Assembly: GCA_003344405.1 (NCBI GenBank)
Contig: NOWV01000001.1
Span: forward strand, 372,001 to 436,000
Reading direction: 5' to 3'
From: Trichoplax sp. H2
Taxonomy: Eukaryota > Placozoa > Uniplacotomia > Trichoplacea
DNA length: 64,000 nt
The notes under the pieces are model-generated. The model did no database searches, had not been told where the DNA came from, and saw only the letters and a program-made list of their open reading frames with translations. The translations under genes were made by a program, and so were the position numbers. Positions 38,301 through 57,960 of this stretch are shown piece after piece. Within the stretch, counting starts at the first letter, position 1. Each line of letters starts with the position of its first letter.

Positions 38301-40210
38301 GCCTAATTCAATCACGCGCTAATGCATATACAACGTAGCAAGAATTTGTATACCCAGTCGATCAAGCTCAACCATGGTTAAATCATATTAAGGCAGCGAA
38401 TTTTAATTTAGTGAAAAAGTCTTTCTTAGATAAAAATGGCGAATTAAATTGAATTGAATGTATCCTGTAAAGTAATCATGTTGAACAAGCTACTGATAAA
38501 GTGTTGCTGTTTTACTGTTAGAGAGCTACTCCTGCCATTCGCGAGTAGTGAAAATTAACAAGAAAAGAGAATAATGAGTAGATCAATATGTTTGCTAATG
38601 TACAAGTAAAATTGATCCAAACAGACACAACAATAAGCTAACTAGAATGAATTACTGCTGGCATCCATTAACCTTGTTGCATGCGTATATAATTATCAAT
38701 GAGCCTAATGGAATAAATGATTAGTCAATGATCTGTCCCAATTGGATGGATGTGAAATTGCGTAAGATGTAAACCAGCTGAACTGCATACACTATTTCCT
38801 AGCAGTAACTATTTGGGTCTTGATGTTAAAGGGCGACTGGACAGATCACTTAATGGAATAAATGATTAGTCAATGATCTGTCCCAATTGGATGGATGTGA
38901 AATTGCGTAAGATGTAAACCAGCTGAACTGCACACACTATTTCCTAGCAGTGAGTACAGTAATTGGGTCTTGATGTTCGGATGATTCGAGAGATAACTGG
39001 AAGGGAGAGCAAATCCCTTGATGGTTTTATTATTGATTGGCAGCTTAACGGGGTACAACGGATAAAAAAGCCTTAGGATGATCAACCATGGAAGAATGAG
39101 CATGGGGATGAGAAATGAAAGTCATCTTTGACTATAAGCCATTCTTGTTATGATCATCGTAAGTGATAGGATATATCACCTTGACAGTGTGTTTGCGTCT
39201 CTACTCAGGTAGTTTGAAATTGGATTCGGTAGCTTGTACTCTATTGTTGTCGTCGAATGTTAGGGTTATCAGTAGATAGTGTAGAATCCAGTAGAATGCT
39301 TGTCATGATGATTGAGATAGCAATGATGATGATCATCATTGCATGGACAGGATTCAATGAATTCTCTATACTGTACACTTGGGTTTATGTTACAGGGATT
39401 GCTTAATGAAAGGAGCAGAACTACTCCTAAGGCAATGGTTATGAACGTTAATAACTTCTTACGGTACAGTGATGTTATCACTTTTATCCTAATTTGCCAT
39501 TGCAAGCTGTACTTACTCTACTCAATCTCTTACCATGACTGGTAGACTAGCAATAAGATATTTTAGTTTATGGTGATTCTGTTTCTTCAGTCACTAACTT
39601 CAAATTTGACATTGAAATAGTTGTTATGAATTATCCATGTGAGTAAGCAGTCGTCTTGCTATGACATTTTTATCGTAATTTACCATTGCAAGCTCTATTC
39701 TTTCTACTCTATCCCTTAAAATGACTGATAGACTAGCAATAAGATATCTTAGTCAATGATAAGTCTGTTTTTTTTGTAGCACCTAGCTTCAAATTTAAAA
39801 TTGAAATGGTTGTTATTGTCCATGTGAGTAGGCATTCATCTTGAATAGTCATAACAACCATATGGGAAAATATCATCCTTCAACCGACTGCTATCCAACG
39901 TGCATTTGTTCTATAGCTTTTTACTCATCAATAACATTTGTATCAAAGTAGAAGATAGACTACTAGAGTGAACTATAATGTATGGAATTAGAAATAGATG
40001 GAAATACATGCTTTTTCCTTTTTTCAAAGAGAGAAAAGTAAAATGGCAAAGACTTACTCGATGATTCCATAAGCAGACCGTTGTAGCTGAAACTGTGGCA
40101 ATAACACGACGTTCTCGACTGGAACGCACTGCCAATATTGGACCAATATTCTTGATGCTGCTAGTCTTGCTAGCGCTAAATTTTTTCGGCCAACCGACTG
40201 CGTAATACAT
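29364..40210 (-). CDS. RIC1: RIC1, subunit of the RIC1-RGP1 Rab6A GEF (36 exons, 1400 aa)
   Basis: Golgi-associated partner of RGP1; the complex activates Rab6. Exons 5' to 3': 40210-40058, 37884-37777, 37014-36926, 36815-36705, 36552-36410, 36303-36170, 36042-35951, 35843-35755, 35655-35511, 35455-35386, 35308-35239, 35170-35115, 34993-34778, 34664-34623, 34492-34382, 34286-34197, 34116-33951, 33802-33692, 33573-33488, 33342-33214, 33026-32930, 32838-32729, 32659-32613, 32385-32261, 32130-31988, 31874-31788, 31689-31642, 31492-31456, 31383-31184, 31033-30909, 30818-30742, 30641-30567, 30437-30261, 30192-30033, 29945-29751, 29652-29364. Length is close to the human protein (about 1420 aa). 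The N-terminus [10 protein letters not shown] matches the family start. WD40-like blades include CIRWSPDG near residue 319 and [11 protein letters not shown]. The RIC1 domain (about 695-960) includes [33 protein letters not shown] and CARKTEF. The C-terminus ends DCIIS. Exon 4's donor would be the unusual AG|GC. Confidence 0.95.
36616..36704 (-). other. RIC1 intron 4 with unusual donor
   Basis: This is the 5' part of the intron joining exon 4 (36815-36705) to exon 5 (36552-36410). Phase and protein continuity (FVL then SIICRQEE) place the exon 4 end at CTTAG followed by GCGACT, a GC donor with a poor consensus. A GT at GTACTT, 11 nt inside the exon, would break the frame. Mid-intron, near 36626, TTTTATAG is followed directly by GTAAAA, an acceptor-donor pair that could mark a recursive site or an unrecognised very small exon. 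Confidence 0.4.
38707..38977. repeat. Direct repeat of about 121-126 bp, spacing 145 bp
   Basis: Copies run from about 38707 to 38827 and from 38852 to 38977. They are nearly identical from AATGGAATAAATGATTAGTC through CTTGATGTT. The second copy carries a short insertion that includes GTACAGT. It lies in RIC1 intron 1. The high identity suggests a recent duplication. Confidence 0.9.
39482..39845. repeat. Diverged direct repeat, about 187-bp spacing
   Basis: Copy 1 (about 39482-39660) and copy 2 (about 39668-39845) share blocks such as CCATTGCAAGCT, AGACTAGCAATAAGATAT, CTTCAAATTT and CCATGTGAGTA with many substitutions between. It is older than the repeat at 38707-38977 and in the same intron. 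Confidence 0.8.
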
Positions 40211-40784
40211 GAACGATTCCTGGACTACTAATAGAGCAATAACTTTGTAAAATAACGCAGCGGTGGCTATTTACTTGAAGCAAGAGAGAGAGGAAAAAAT
40301 GGAGAAAGTAGAGCCTACTGTGATGGTTTTGCGGCATCAATGCTTTGACTACCAATAGTGCTAAACTTACCACCGGATCCGATCGAGACCTGGCCTTGCC
40401 TTGGCTCCAACACCCTACAGTATTGTATGGCATGGGAGTGTAGTTGCAGTAGTGGGCCTGGATGGGCCCAGATTGCAGTACAGTCGATTCAAGTACTGTA
40501 CACTGTACACTGTGTACAGTACAGTCAATGTAGGCCCATGACATTATTTTTGCTAGCCGTCGATCTTGACGGTGCTCTACCGCCTACTATAGCACAGTAT
40601 CCAGTGTAACGATCTACTGTATCGTATTACTGTTGAAGCTTGATGGGAACATTTGACACTTGGATGGCCTAATGCATACAGTACGTTAATTTAGTCTACA
40701 ATCGCTCGCAAAAATAATGTCGCCTTACAGGTCCACAGTGTAACACCAACCAGACCATTTGTACCATTTGTATAGTCAAACTTG

Positions 40785-41165
40785 AGCTTCAAACTTGAGC
40801 TTCAAACTTGAGCTTCAAACTTGAGCTTCAGACTTGAGCTTCAGACTTGAGCTTCAGACTTGAGCTTCAGACTCAGCTTCAGACAGAAGCTTCAGACTTG
40901 AGCTTCAGACTCAGCTTCAGACACAAGCTTCAGACTGAAGCTTCAGACTCAGCTTCAGACAGAAGCTTCAGACTTGAGCTTCAGGCTCAGCTTCAGACAG
41001 AAGCTTCAGACTCACAGGTCCACAGTGTAACACCAACTAGACCATTTGTATAGTCAAGCTTGAGCTTCAGACTTGAGCTTCAGACAGAAACTTCAGACTT
41101 CAGCTTCAGACTTCAGCTTCAGACTCAGCTTCAGATAGAAGCTTCAGACTTGAGCTTCAGACAGA
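40785..41165. repeat. Minisatellite, 12/13-bp unit GACTTGAGCTTCA and variants
   Basis: More than twenty tandem units share the core AGCTTCA; variants include GACTCAGCTTCA (12 bp), GACAGAAGCTTCA, GACTGAAGCTTCA and AACTTGAGCTTCA. The array is interrupted at about 41013-41060 by a second copy of its own left flank: CAGGTCCACAGTGTAACACC occurs at 40728 and again at 41015, 287 bp away. The array has therefore also been duplicated as a block with its flank. The open frame over it (40847-41053) is a by-product. Confidence 0.95.
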
Positions 41166-41174
41166 TACTCCTTG

Positions 41175-41345
41175 TCCAGTCCACTACAGTACACTGAGTA
41201 CAGTACTGTACAGTATAGTGGATTGCAGTTACAGTAAAAGTACTGTACGAACATTGCACAGTACAGTACAGTACAAGTCATTCGTGCCAACACCAACTTC
41301 GACATTTTGTAACGGTACTGTACACTGTAGCGTATAGTCAATTAG
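41175..41345. repeat. CTGTACAG palindrome cluster with imperfect long inverted repeat
   Basis: Directly after the minisatellite. The segment from about 41181 (CCACTACAGTACACTG) to 41221 (CAGTATAGTGG) is an imperfect palindrome that could form a hairpin. Further GTACTGTAC and CAGTACAGTACAGTAC strings follow to about 41345. Same family as 19405-20345. Confidence 0.8.
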
Positions 41346-41780
41346 TCATTAGTCAAGCAGTAGCCTCAGACAGATGCTGTACTGTACTCGGTTTCGTCGA
41401 CTGGACTCCTGCTATGGACTACCAGCCAGAGTGCAACCGGTACTGGACTCCAATTTTCATACTAAAACCACTTAGAACGATACTCCATACGCCATGACGG
41501 CAATCGCTCTCTCCGATCGCACATGTACAGTTGTAGTCTTCTACTCGCATACTTGGCATGACTGGACAGCTGACGTCCTCTATACAGACTGAAGACAGCC
41601 CGAGAGAGCGTCAACCACGGTACAGAGTGAGTGACTCTAGCAGTCGTCAAGCCTGGCGACATTCATTCGTGCAAGCTTGACCCTTCCTTGCACTTCACCA
41701 GTGGCCTTTGCTTTCTTTCATCAAATCATTCAGCTTGTTACAGCAGATTGACTATCAGGTAGTCTGCAAGCGATTGGATC

Positions 41781-50049
<8,269 letters not shown>

Positions 50050-51110
50050 AGATCTTTATGACCGAAATGAGGATTACCAAAAGAACGATACGATTAACTT
50101 CTATTAATGTGATATTTAAGTTGTAGAAAGAAATTTATGTAAATATTATACAGTTGACTGCAAGTTTATACGAATGTTACCGATACTATGCAAATAGAAC
50201 GCATTTTAGAAACATTCAAGTGATAACTGAAGAGTGTTTGAAAAATTTTTCTTTTATCGCAGTCTCTCCAACAAGATTCTTACTATATTATATTGTTTAA
50301 GAAGCGATTTACTCTCCATATTGTGCTGTACTCTGTAAATTGCTCCTTAGATCGTTATTTAATTTCGAAAGATAATTGACGTCAAAATACTTGATAGCCT
50401 CGAACGTGAATTATCCAAATTTCAGGCCTACCTCCAGTAGTACTGACGTATTTGTGTTTCAAGCAAACATAGCAAAAAGGTTATTAAATTATTTGTGCTG
50501 TACTATACGCAAGATAGTGAGAAGCTCAGGAATGACCTTAGCGAATATAAAATCACATTATGAACAAAATTGTATGTTTTATGGTACATTAAAAATTGCT
50601 ATAACTTATAAAGATGTTTCTTGCTACGGTAGCAAATGGAAACTAGTGCAGAAATTATGTAATTACTGTGTTACGAAAAATTTTGGCAATAAAATCTAAT
50701 CCGCTGTTAACAATTACCAACTTTATATTACAGGTATACCACAATCTATAATCTTGTATTCGACATATCAATACATGCACTATACGCGTATAAAATCGAT
50801 TGTTCTTTAAACTAATGATTGCAGATAGGACTAATTTTCTAGAAACAAGATAGCGGAGGTTATATCTGAACAACGTACATCTGAGATTCTTGAACTTCGT
50901 CATTTGCTGTTTACAAATTTTGAAGGACGTTCATAATACTGTATATTATCGACATATTCGTGTTCTAACTGTAATAAAACAATCTTTTAATTTTCACTGC
51001 ATTCTTAGGTATTGACAATATGGCCATTTCAGAAGATTACTATTGCAGTACTAAATTGAACTTTAATTTTTGCTTGCATTGCCGCCATGCAAAGAAATTG
51101 GCGCGGGCAC
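50050..51110. other. DOT1L 3' flank
   Basis: AT-rich, with AATAAA at about 50690 and near 50974 on the plus strand as possible poly(A) signals. Short open frames here have no recognisable content. Near 51080-51110 a small GC-richer patch, TTGGCGCGGGC, stands out. Confidence 0.4.
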
Positions 51111-51116
51111 TGTTTC

Positions 51117-51662
51117 ATTCTCATGCTCAATACAGTATTATGTGTCGATTATATCCTATTAAGGCAAACATTTACCGTACATAATTTAGCTATAGGATCA
51201 AAGTAAACGGAAGTAAAACTTTATAGTAGTGTACTAAAATACTGTATTTTACTTAGCAAACACGTACGCAAAGTCTCATGAGAACGATGTTCGACTATTT
51301 GTTGTGGATTATTATAATTGAGTCCTGTTGTACAGTATTATAACTCGTTACAAGTAGCTATCCTTTCTTTGGGTAGATCTACTTCTCATACTCGATACAA
51401 CATCATACAGTATGTCGACTATAGCCTACAGTATTAACGCAAACGTGTCAGGAGTTAGTTTAGCTAAAAGATCAAACTAATTACACGAGTAAATTACATT
51501 ATATTAAATGATTTTGCCATGCTGCACGATATTATGGTTAGCATTCATTCTTCATACGAGTATAAAGAGTAGATCTGATTCTCATGCTCGATACAGCATA
51601 TGTTAATTATAGCTCATTAACGCAAACATGTCATTAGATTAGCTACAAGATCAAATTAATTA
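51117..51662. repeat. Decayed repeat family A, three copies of about 90-100 bp
   Basis: Copies start near 51117, 51382 and 51575. Each begins with a CTCATnCTCgATACA-type block, followed by a TATAGC(C/T) block, AACGCAAACnTGTCA and a GCTAnAaGATCAAA block. The copies are separated by unrelated AT-rich spacers and differ widely, so the family is old. Confidence 0.75.
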
Positions 51663-51719
51663 TAGGTTATACCCTAATTATCGAGTTGCACGATATTATG
51701 GCTAGTATATACTGGATAG

Positions 51720-52440
51720 AGAAGATCTCATGGCTGTAAATATTACTTATAGCATTTATAATTTCATTCTTGCATTGATTATTCCTTTAATCTGCACCTA
51801 TGGCAAAAGTTGTAAATCTTATATCTTAGCTGTTAAATAAATATTCACATATATTCTTCAATTAATTAATTATACTATAATTAATTGAAGAATAGATCTC
51901 GCTGCTAAAATGTTACTTATAGCATAATAATTTCATTATTGCATAGAGCACTCCTTCAACAACGCTTATACCAAAATTGTAAATTTTACATTCTAACTAT
52001 TAAATCATTGAGGAGTAGATCTTGCAATTATGAACATTACTTATAACATTAAAACTTCTTTTTCATGCCTAGAGTACTCCTTTAATTGCATGTATAGCAA
52101 ATATAAATCTTGTATCTTAACAACTGAACTACTGAAGAGCGGATCTCTTGGCTATAACCACTACTTATAACATTTACAAATATCTATGCCGTATATTGAA
52201 TCGTTGGAGTAGATCTCGCGGCAGAAATGCTATTTACACAGTAGCACTATAACTTCATTTTTGCATCGAATACTCCTTCACTTGCACCTATAAAGAAATT
52301 GTAAATCTTACATCCTATTTATTGAATTGTTAAGGAGTAGATCTTGTGGCTAAAAGCATTATAATTTCATTTTTGCATAGAACGCTCTTTGAGCTGCGTC
52401 TATGAGGAAGTTGAAATTGTAGCGTTGTAGCCTATTTGGG
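51720..52440. repeat. Decayed tandem repeat family B, about 122-bp unit
   Basis: Five to six diverged units begin with AGATCT(C/T)nnGGC-like blocks near 51724, 51894, 52016, 52141, 52212 and 52335. Consensus blocks are TTACTTATAGCAT, ATAATTTCATTnTTGCAT, ACTCCTT(T/C)AA and TTGTAAATCTTACATC. One unit is truncated (about 71 bp), and one is lengthened by the hairpin at 51853-51893. Confidence 0.85.
51853..51893. repeat. Perfect 16-bp inverted repeat, 9-nt loop
   Basis: Arms 51853-51868 (ATTCTTCAATTAATTA) and 51878-51893 are perfect reverse complements. It lies at the joint between two units of repeat family B. It could be a miniature inverted-repeat insertion or an extruding AT-rich palindrome. 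Confidence 0.85.
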
Positions 52441-53259
52441 AGACTATATCAAAGTAGACCGTGATAGAGGATTGCGCCTCGCTGTAGTGAGATCCTTCAT
52501 GATCTCTACCAATGAATTAATCATGGAACGAAATTGATCTCATTAACTACGATTAAGTAAAATTGGATTTAGTGCAATCGCATGGATCTTATAGAGACGG
52601 TAATACAGCCAATCCTTACTCAACAGACGGGTACTAGGATTCCCCTTTCCTTTAATTCTTATACACCTATAGGAATGTAAATCTAAGACTACATAAGTTA
52701 TTACTATCGATTCCAAGTTGGCCGATGTAGGTTATCTTTCATTCTATTCTATCCATTTCTGGTTAGGAAAGTTAAAGAAGTATCTAGTAGGCTACGTTTC
52801 CACATGAATAGCATAAATGATTTACAGTCATGATGAATATCCACTGTAGGCGATGTATAAATGAGTCTATATCGGCACAAGCTAAAGAGAAAGTAAACTA
52901 GGGCATGCCATGGAGGATAAGGTTCAATATTAAACATTTGGGGACCACATTAACTCTTTCGTTCACATATATACGAGTGCCAGCATAATTAGGTTATTAT
53001 GCTATCGTACAGATAAGCTAAACGATATTAGTTGTACTAATTTAGTTAGCTTTGAGTAGAATACAAATCACCAGTGTCGTCATAATATATCACTATCAAT
53101 ATCAAGTCATGCCCGATAGGCTTGCGGTAGTCAAAGCCATAACTTGAAGAAAAAGAAAGAAATCCGCCTTTATTCAATGGTGGAGGGAACAGAAAGCCAT
53201 CCATAAATCGCCCAGGGCATGAAATCTGCATGCAGACTCGCCAACAAGAATTAATGCCT
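52441..53259. other. Intergenic DNA
   Basis: No exon or clear repeat recognised. A near-palindromic segment around 52453-52505 (GTGATAGAGG ... TTCATGATC) is weak. Open frames on the minus strand at 52749-52937 and 53046-53231 have no recognisable content. Confidence 0.35.
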
Positions 53260-53690
53260 AGATACTCTTCTATTGCTATGCGGCACTAAAATGGAAAAGT
53301 AGACATAAATATCAAAATGATGAATTGAATACAACCGTTCCATTTCCATCAATCTGTTGATGGAAAGATGTCGACATGTTGACTACAAAGATTGCAACCA
53401 TTACTGTACTGCACTCTCTGCTCTCTACAATAAATACAATGAAAACTATGAATAAAAACTGTTTGGCTTGATGGGTCTTCCATTGCTATAGTGTACTACG
53501 ATATGGAAAAGTAGACACAAACACCAGAATGATGAACTGAATACAGACGTCTATTTCTATCATTCCGTTAATAAAAAGATGTTGTCTATAGAGGTGACTA
53601 CCCTTTACAGAACTGCACTGCACTCTCTCCTCCTCTACAACAAATACAAGAAAACGATGGCTAAAAGCCGCTTGGTTTAATTTCTAGAAC
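53260..53690. repeat. Direct repeat, about 209-bp spacing
   Basis: Two diverged copies, beginning near 53267 (TCTTCTATTGCTATG) and 53476 (TCTTCCATTGCTATA), share ATGGAAAAGTAGACA, AATGATGAAnTGAATACA and CTGCACT(GCACT)CTCTCnnCTCTACAA. No open frame spans them. Confidence 0.85.
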
Positions 53691-55339
53691 TAGTCCGAGT
53701 TGTATTTCACCTGTATCGTCAGACTTATCGATGCTCATCGGTAAGGAAATTCTCATCTTAATAAATGTTCAACACTGCAATCATACTAGATACACACTAG
53801 CATAAAAGAGTGATGGCGATTTATTAAATCAGATGACACGCAGAAGAAACATCATTCGATACATCAATATGGTCTACTCTAGTTGACAAACTATTTTGGG
53901 GCAAGAAAGACAACGTCATGCTTGTGCAGTAGACTGAAGAAATGGCGAATGTACTGTAAAGTGATGTCAAGAAGAATTTTGTCTAAACCTTCACCTATAC
54001 TGGTATTAATTAATTATTACTGTAAAATGGTAGCCGTAGTCACAGATTAGTACTCCATCAATGGCGTACCTATATTGACATTTACCTAGCCATTCTAGAT
54101 CATTGCCGTGTGATTATAAACGATCACTGCAAAATAAATTGCAGTCATTGATATTCGTTTCGTTGCTGCATGGTTAAAATTGGACAACCCTTCTATAGTG
54201 GGCAGGAAAACGCTAGCGAAGACAGGACTGTTATGTTAACTGGAATAGAAATTTCCTTGGTGACCATACCGACTATGCAAGATGTCTTAAAGGTCGCTGA
54301 TGGATAAACGTTCCATACTGGAGACCATGAATGCTAGTCGAAACTTTTCAAACCAATCTATCGCCTTTAAAACTATTTTGGCTGCAACTCAATCTGTTCG
54401 TGGCAAAGCAATTGTCCATTCGTTTAACCACTGCAAAAAGCAAGTGAATTTTTTCATCAAGGTCTGAAAACGCTTTCTTCTGCTTACTCAGGCAAACTTC
54501 CATGGAGAACTGTTACATCTTTTGGCCCATGAGTAGCTCATGCTGACGAATTGTCAGTTTCAACTGTAGGCCTTAAAGCAACAGTCGTTGAATTTTAAGA
54601 GCTGCAGCCATAAGCCAGAGGGACTGGGACCAATTCTATTCTAATCAAGCATGGACGCGGTATTGATGAGTCTCTACTCACGCATGCCTGTTGACGAAAA
54701 ATGGCGGATTAAAGGTCAAGAGTTTATACTCAGTGTTGTTAATTAATTTATATTGAACAATTCAGCCCTATGTAAGCAATGTCTGTAATAATTCTTTGTT
54801 TTGTGCTAGACTGTATCATAACATAGAGTACTTAATGAAAAAGCAGTTGCTGCTAAAAATGCCTTCGACTTGTCCAGCACCAGCGTCGAGCAAAATAATG
54901 GCTACACCGAAGGCTACCCCATATTGGTCATGAATGAAAATAACGAATTGATGCAAGATTTTACGGCAAAGTGAGACAATCTATCTACCATAATGACATT
55001 ATTACTAACAGAGTTTATCCATTCTACCGTATAATATACTTAGAGCATCGTAAATCGAATTAATGATGGCACAGTATCATAGTCAGGTATTATTTTACTA
55101 ACAGCAATACTATACGCTAGGGAAATATTTGCAGTAGGCTGTGGAGGATTGGGTAAAAATGTTTTAGTCAAATGATGGCTATGTCGAAAGCTATTCAATG
55201 AATGCAAACAACAACTGAGTGAGTTTATTTCATGATTAAGAGCGACAAAATTACTTTCTACACGCTATAACGTAGCATCTCTTGACAACAACGTGTTGCA
55301 ATATAAGTATCGAGTAAAATTCTGACTACGGTACGTCCA
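53691..55339. other. Intergenic DNA
   Basis: No gene is recognised. Scattered blocks such as TATGTCGAAGG and TAAGGTCGCTGATGG recur loosely and suggest further, more decayed repeat remnants. No array could be drawn with confidence. Confidence 0.35.
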
Positions 55340-55810
55340 GTATATCGAAGGCTAGTTAAAACAAGTCAGTCTTAACGACTGAAAAATGAAAGACTTTACT
55401 TCAAGGGCAAGAAGGATAGAATGATTGCGCGAAGCAAGAATTTGAGTATAACCTTTATTGGACGCGACGTGTAGTAAAATAGCAACTATGATGAGTGATT
55501 GAAGTCTACGAAACCAATTGGCCATAAGGTAGAGTAAAATAGTGACTGTGGTGATTGGTTGAAGGTTGCTAAACCAATTGGCCATAACATTGAGTAAAAT
55601 AGTAACTATGGCGAAGGCGACTAAATTAACGTCAAAGTAAACAACGACTGAGTGAAAGATTTTACTACAAGGGCAAGAAGGATAAAATGTTTCAACGAAG
55701 CAAGAATATTGACTACGACGTTTAGTAAAATAGGGACTATCTTGAAATGCTATTGAACCAATTGGCCATAGTATTGCGTAAACTAATAACTATGTCGAGG
55801 GCTATTTAAT
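55340..55810. repeat. Decayed tandem repeat family C, about 70-bp subunit
   Basis: Blocks GAGTAAAATAGTnACTATGG, ACCAATTGGCCATAA and CAAGGGCAAGAAGGATA recur. Units near 55465, 55530 and 55595 are best preserved, with a longer-range copy of the CAAGGGCAAGAAGGATA block at about 55400 and 55670. The longer unit is therefore about 270 bp with internal 70-bp repeats. Confidence 0.8.
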
Positions 55811-56339
55811 GAATACAAGCAACGACTGAATAAATCATTGGCACAAATTGATCAATTACCATCATCACGCCGTAGCTATTGTCGATGAATGGAGAAACAT
55901 TTCCATCACTCCTCCACGGATTACAGTCGAAGATCGTCGTTGTCTATCCATCTCTGAATTGAATAAGATGCTTTACTTCCGGATTCAACTATATCTACCT
56001 GTGCACCTCTGTAATTACCTTTATCCTATGAAAATGTCGTCGAAGGTTAAAAATCGATTTTCTTTCACCTCCAAAAAATGATCGCCATCATACTGCAAGC
56101 TCCACCTGGTCTGTCGGCATCATCATAAGAGACAATAGTATACTTTACATCTGTATCATCACTAGTCTAGTACCAACCGGAATCCATTAAAAAAAGAATT
56201 TAAACTGCACAGGCTTTCATCAATCGCTGTATTTTAGTAGATGATGAACTAGCTATAGTTATTCAGTTGGGCTATATTCAGATTGAGATTTAGGATTTAG
56301 TTTACAGTATTCTACTAGTGCTATATTCAATGGCCATGA

Positions 56340-57960
56340 AAATACCAATGACTGCAGAGTGCAATCATCGCCAGCTTGAGCTATCGGCAATCTTGAAATA
56401 CATATGTATGCCTAATATCGATTCATTTATTTATTTATTTACCGTCAAATAGTTACTGATCAACTTTTAGGAATACTGAAGCATTATTTTAAATTGAATG
56501 TATTGCAGCCCAACATTATCATAATAATTTCAATTTTAATAGTAAGCAACCAGCAGTCACATTTCCACGTAGTGTCGATTAGAAGGATCCAAGGATCGTT
56601 AGCTTGAGCTGCCCCTAATTTCTATATTGATAATACTGCACTGATTTGGAATAGCTCATCACAACACCAACGATGTCGTAATCTCCTGTGAAATCACACA
56701 GTACTTTTATTTCATTCAAGGAAAATGGTTAATTTATAGTAGTATTGGACCAGACAGTATTGATTAGAATTCAACGATCGAAAACTTGAGATGCTAAACC
56801 GGTGATTTCCAGCTTGATAACTCGTAATAATATCCAATAATATAATAATTAATTTATTACAACCCGATGATTTTTACGCGTAATCTTTTGTGAATACATA
56901 ATCTATTTAATTTCGAGAAAATTGTTGATTTACCCAGTATAGTAGCATACCTTAGAATTGTAGATCTCGCTAAGGCATAGGTATCTACAAGTCTAGGGTA
57001 TTGGTCACGACAGAATCCAACGATAGAAAACTTGAAGTTAACGAGATCTATTTAATTGATAGAGAACTTGAGCTACTGAGCGCTAGTTAATTTAGGAAAA
57101 ATTATTCATTCATCCAGCTGCTGTAGTATTGGGCATAGCAGTGTCGATTGAAATCCAGCTATAGAAACTTGAGCTACCTACGATCTGCTTCCTAAATAAT
57201 TAATCTATCATAATAATATTCAATAATTTATGGCAATATCGACGATCTTGCTAGTAATCTTCTATGAACATTTCAATTTATCATAGTCTTGGGACATGAC
57301 CATGCACTGTATAAGAATCCAATGATCAGAAATTATCGACAATTCACCACTTGACAATCCATTCTACCAATATAGAATACTCCGAAATGGTTCGTCACGA
57401 CATCAATGATCTTACTGGAAAGATTCTATAAATATTAAACTTATTTTAGTACTACAACAATTTTTAATCGTAGCAAGAAGCTGCATCGCCCTATTACACA
57501 TGACAATGTCGATTGAAATCCAACGATCGGAAGCTTGAGCTACCGGTGATTTGCATCTTATCATTAATAATACCAATGCCCATGTAATAACCCTATCCTA
57601 AAATCACCATAACATGGATGATGCTGCTGATAAAGCTTATGAATACTGAATTTATCTTAGTTCAATATCGATTATGCTTTACAATAATTTTAGTATCGAC
57701 GAGAATCCGACGATATCAAGCTTCAGCTACCGTCAATCTGTATCAGGGACTATTGTAGTAAAAGAAAGTGTTTTAGTAGTCCCTATCTGCATCTGGAGCA
57801 TCAAATAATACTCATGTATGTCATAACTCAAAAATAATTCATCACGACACCAGTAGCATGACTGATCCACTTTTACAAATATTGAATTTAGAACAAGTTG
57901 CTAGAAAACAGCGAGCTGCAACGTGTTATTCATCGAAAGCCTAAGCTGTCAGCGATCTAC
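56340..57960. repeat. Decayed satellite-like array, family D, about 170-220-bp unit
   Basis: A recurring block resembling GTGTCGATTGAAATCCAACG, then ATCGGAAnCTTGAGCTACC and GGTGATCTGC, occurs near 56356, 56574, 56757, 57011, 57142, 57310, 57507, 57695 and 57920. Between blocks lie AATAATATCCAATAAT-like and CATCACGACACCnATGAT-like stretches. Spacing is irregular (about 130-250 bp) and identity low, so this is an old array. Confidence 0.85.

Larger units (their letters stand above)
37885..40057. other. RIC1 intron 1 (2.2 kb)
   Basis: First intron of RIC1, splitting the N-terminal propeller after CLWNHR. It contains two separate duplicated segments, listed on their own. No exon was recognised inside. 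Confidence 0.75.
40211..41780. promoter_or_regulatory. Head-to-head intergenic region between RIC1 and DOT1L
   Basis: The RIC1 ATG (minus) and the DOT1L ATG (plus) are 1570 bp apart and divergent, so this interval should hold both promoters and 5' UTRs. It contains CTGTACAG palindromes (about 40490-40530 and 41175-41345) and a minisatellite (40785-41165). Open frames here on both strands derive from the repeats. No TATA box could be assigned with confidence. Confidence 0.5.

Noticed and set aside
40847-41053. 68-codon frame with periodic peptide in the minisatellite
   Set aside because: The periodicity follows the DNA unit; several units are 12 and others 13 bp, so frame is not kept as expected for a coding repeat.
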